Of a DNA stretch of 8,181 nt, positions 6,310-8,181 are shown piece by piece (the first letter of the stretch is position 1; each line of letters opens with the position of its first letter). Both the position numbers and the translations under genes were made by a program. This DNA comes from Syntrophomonas sp. (GTDB lineage: Bacteria; Bacillota; Syntrophomonadia; Syntrophomonadales; Syntrophomonadaceae): the NCBI GenBank assembly GCA_028709355.1, contig JAQVXF010000047.1, positions 1-8,181 of the forward strand, given 5' to 3'. The notes under the pieces were generated by a model, which was not told where the DNA came from, did no database searches, and worked only from the letters and a program-made list of their open reading frames with translations.

Positions 6310-6972
6310 CTAATTCAACCGGTCGATACTGTGTATGCCCTTGGCGGTGGATAGACTTTGAATAACTTCTTCGATCTCAATCTCCGGGGTCAGGCGCAAC
6401 AAAAGCACCACTTCCAATAGACCATCTTCGAGGCGGTCCAGGCTTATATTCTTGATTAAAACCCCCATCTCACCCAGGTGGGAGCCGATGATGCCAACTT
6501 GGCCGGGGACATCATCCACGACCACGACCAAACCCTTGAATAGTCGTGTTCCAGTCACTTGTTCTTCAAACTTGACAAAATAGACCAGAACGAACAGTAT
6601 CAGGATGGCCGTGACGACTGCGGGCACATACATACCAGCCCCCACCGCCAAGCCAATACAGGCGACGCCCCACAGTCCTGCTGCGGTGGTAAGGCCTCGC
6701 ACCGTGGAGCCCTCTTTCATGATCGTACCGGCACCCAGAAAACCTATCCCGCTCACTACTTGTGCAGCGATACGCCCGGGATCCGCGGTCACGGTATGAT
6801 GGTATTGGTAATACATGTCCAATGATACCACCATAGCCAAAGCCGAACCTACGCAGACCAGGGTGTAGGTCCTGAACCCGGCCGGCCGGTTCAGGCTCTC
6901 CCGCTCCAAACCTATGATGCCGCCCAATATACAAGCCAGGGTTAATTTAAGGATTATCTCCCAGGTCGACAT
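6310..6972 (-). CDS. MgtC/SapB family inner-membrane protein with C-terminal ACT-like domain
   Basis: An integral membrane protein of about 220 residues. Numbered from the upstream ATG at 6978, hydrophobic segments lie at about 7-25, 36-54, 69-88, 98-113 and 116-136. Family hallmarks are GGIIGLERE, PAGFRTYTLVCVGSAL, GIGFLGAGTIMKEG and VRGLTTAAGLWG. A soluble ACT-like C-terminal domain follows (about 148-222, containing DDVPGQVGIIGSHLGEMGV). In Salmonella, MgtC is a virulence and low-magnesium factor that inhibits the F-type ATP synthase; family members in free-living bacteria have mostly unknown roles. The start chosen is the ATG at 6970-6972, which has GGTGG 6 nt upstream. The ATG at 6976-6978 (two residues longer) directly abuts that purine run. 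It sits between proS and polC with gaps of 18 and 22 nt, so it is probably co-transcribed with both. Being in a housekeeping operon argues against a pure virulence role. Confidence 0.9.
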   Translation of the reverse strand: MSTWEIILKLTLACILGGIIGLERESLNRPAGFRTYTLVCVGSALAMVVSLDMYYQYHHTVTADPGRIAAQVVSGIGFLGAGTIMKEGSTVRGLTTAAGLWGVACIGLAVGAGMYVPAVVTAILILFVLVYFVKFEEQVTGTRLFKGLVVVVDDVPGQVGIIGSHLGEMGVLIKNISLDRLEDGLLEVVLLLRLTPEIEIEEVIQSLSTAKGIHSIDRLN

Positions 6973-6978
6973 ATTCAT

Positions 6979-6985
6979 CCACCCC
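6979..6985 (-). promoter_or_regulatory. Non-consensus ribosome binding site before the MgtC-family gene
   Basis: GGGGTGG on the minus strand, 6 nt before the ATG at 6972 and immediately before the ATG at 6978. It favours the shorter start. A similar GGGGGTGG precedes infB, unlike the AGGAGG of nusA and polC. Confidence 0.45.
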
Positions 6986-6990
6986 GATTA

Positions 6991-8181
6991 CTATTTTCGG
7001 GCCAATCCCTCTTTAACGATAGCCGCCACGAAATCTCCCACCCCGGTTATTGCAACCCTCTCAACCGCGGTTTCCCACCTCTTCTTCACTTCCACCTGGT
7101 TTTCCTGCAAGGACTTGGGACCGATGGTTACTTTTACAGGTATCCCTATCAGGTCAGCATCCTTGAACTTGACCCCGGCTCTCTCATCCCGGTCGTCCAA
7201 TATTACTTCCAAGCCCAAATCCGTAAGTTCAAGGTATATCTCCTCTGCTGCCCTCATCTGCTCTGATTTCTGAGTATTGACTGGAATGATGATGACCTGG
7301 TAAGGGGCGATCGGCATCGGCCAGATTATGCCATCAGCATCATAGTTTTGCTCCACCGCCGCTGCCATGGTGCGAGACACCCCGATCCCATAGCAGCCCA
7401 TTACCATTAGTTTCTCTTCCCCTTCCGGGTTGCGGTAGGTGGCCCGTAGGGCCTCCGAATATTTGGTGCCCAGTTTAAATATATGTCCGACTTCGATTCC
7501 TTTGATCGACAGCATGGAGCAACCACAATCGGGACAGGGATCTCCTTCGACAGCATTCTTGAAGTCGCCCACAGCAGTAGGAATGAAATCCCGGCCTAGG
7601 TTGGCGTTCATGTAGTGAAAACCATCCTCATTGCAGCCACAGCTGAAGTTCTTTAGGCGGGCGGCCTCAGAGTCCACATAGATTGGGGCTGCCAGTCCAA
7701 CCGGGCCGAGAGATCCGAATCCAGCTGCGCATAGTTCGCGCACTGATTGCTCATCGGCCATGAACAGCTGGTTACAGTTCAAGTAATTCTTAAGCTTGAT
7801 CTCATTGAGGTCACGATCGCCGCGCAGGATCAAGGCTGTCAACTGGCCATCCGCCATATACATCAGTGTCTTCACCTGGTTTTTTTCGGGAATACCTAGT
7901 TGGCTGACCAGATCTTGAATGGTCTTTAATCCCGGGGTGGCTACCTTCTCCAGCGGTTTCAAAGCCTCGTTATCGTCTCCTGCCTCGTCTTCCTTGAAAA
8001 CAGCCTTTTCTACATTAGCCGCATAATCACAGTTTTCACAATATAGGACCGTACTCTCGCCGCTGTCAGCCAACACCATGAATTCATGGCTTTCGTTGCC
8101 ACCTATGGCGCCGCTGTCAGCTTCGACCACCCTATAACCTAGTGCCATTCTATCGAATACGGCCCGATAGGCAGTGTACAT
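6991..8181 (-). CDS. proS: Prolyl-tRNA synthetase, bacterial type with editing domain (N-terminus outside window)
   Basis: A class II aminoacyl-tRNA synthetase that attaches proline to tRNA-Pro. The visible 396 residues begin near residue 175 of the E. coli enzyme. The Met codon at 8179-8181 aligns with an internal Met (MYAAYSKIF in E. coli), so it is not the start and about 175 residues lie beyond the window. Seen: class II core around ADSGAIGGNESHEFMVL (21-37); the INS editing domain of bacterial ProRS (about 55-210), which hydrolyses Ala-tRNA-Pro, with K104 in VKTL and H189 in DGFHY matching positions implicated in editing; IEVGHIFKLGTKYSEAL (229-245); motif 3 GCYGIGVSR (262-270); and the C-terminal anticodon-binding domain (about 292-396) with LDDRDERAGVKF. 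It ends 18 nt before the MgtC-family gene. proS upstream of polC is standard in Firmicutes. Confidence 0.97.
   Translation of the reverse strand: MYTAYRAVFDRMALGYRVVEADSGAIGGNESHEFMVLADSGESTVLYCENCDYAANVEKAVFKEDEAGDDNEALKPLEKVATPGLKTIQDLVSQLGIPEKNQVKTLMYMADGQLTALILRGDRDLNEIKLKNYLNCNQLFMADEQSVRELCAAGFGSLGPVGLAAPIYVDSEAARLKNFSCGCNEDGFHYMNANLGRDFIPTAVGDFKNAVEGDPCPDCGCSMLSIKGIEVGHIFKLGTKYSEALRATYRNPEGEEKLMVMGCYGIGVSRTMAAAVEQNYDADGIIWPMPIAPYQVIIIPVNTQKSEQMRAAEEIYLELTDLGLEVILDDRDERAGVKFKDADLIGIPVKVTIGPKSLQENQVEVKKRWETAVERVAITGVGDFVAAIVKEGLARK

Noticed and set aside
6566..6934. A 122-codon minus-strand frame inside the MgtC-family gene.
   Set aside because: It is the out-of-frame reading of the same strand; the correct frame shows clear MgtC motifs.
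8179..8181. The ATG at the window edge as the true start of proS.
   Set aside because: It aligns with an internal Met near residue 175 of ProRS; motif 1 and part of the catalytic core are missing, so the gene continues beyond the window.

Overview
The window is a stretch of core-genome information-processing genes, all on the minus strand, from what is almost certainly a Clostridia-type Firmicute. The evidence is a Gram-positive PolC replicase, a short NusA without C-terminal acidic repeats, the rimP-nusA-ylxR-ylxQ-infB order, and strong AGGAGG ribosome binding sites. Base composition looks close to 50% GC. A Syntrophomonas/Syntrophothermus-like lineage is possible, but I cannot prove it from this sequence. 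No RNA genes, insertion sequences, CRISPR arrays or phage genes were seen. The plus strand carries only shadow ORFs.

In transcription order (high to low coordinates), the first block is proS (5' end cut off by the window), an MgtC/SapB membrane protein gene, then polC. The gaps are 18 and 22 nt, so these three look co-transcribed. The only sizeable non-coding stretch follows, 2454-2618. It holds a sigma-A-type promoter with an extended -10, a small AT-rich palindrome, and a perfect 13-bp hairpin followed by an imperfect U-rich tract. It then runs into the second block: rimP, nusA, ylxR, ylxQ and the start of infB. These genes are very tightly packed (12-nt gap, 8-nt overlap, 16-nt gap, 13-nt overlap).

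The genes fit together as a growth-linked set. ProS charges tRNA-Pro and PolC is the main replicase. RimP matures the 30S subunit, and NusA controls pausing, termination and antitermination. YlxR and YlxQ are small RNA-binding proteins tied to RNase P and K-turn RNA, and IF2 starts translation. MgtC is the outsider: it is not part of the usual proS-polC neighbourhood.

The most interesting point is PolC itself. It is about 215 residues shorter than the Bacillus enzyme because the DnaQ-like 3'-5' proofreading exonuclease, normally inserted in the PHP domain, is absent. The PHP domain is continuous across the site and keeps all nine canonical metal ligands, including an Asp where Bacillus and Staphylococcus PolC (from memory) have Asn. 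This suggests proofreading has moved to the PHP domain or to a separate protein. The second point is the promoter-hairpin leader before rimP-nusA, which looks like a NusA-responsive attenuator.
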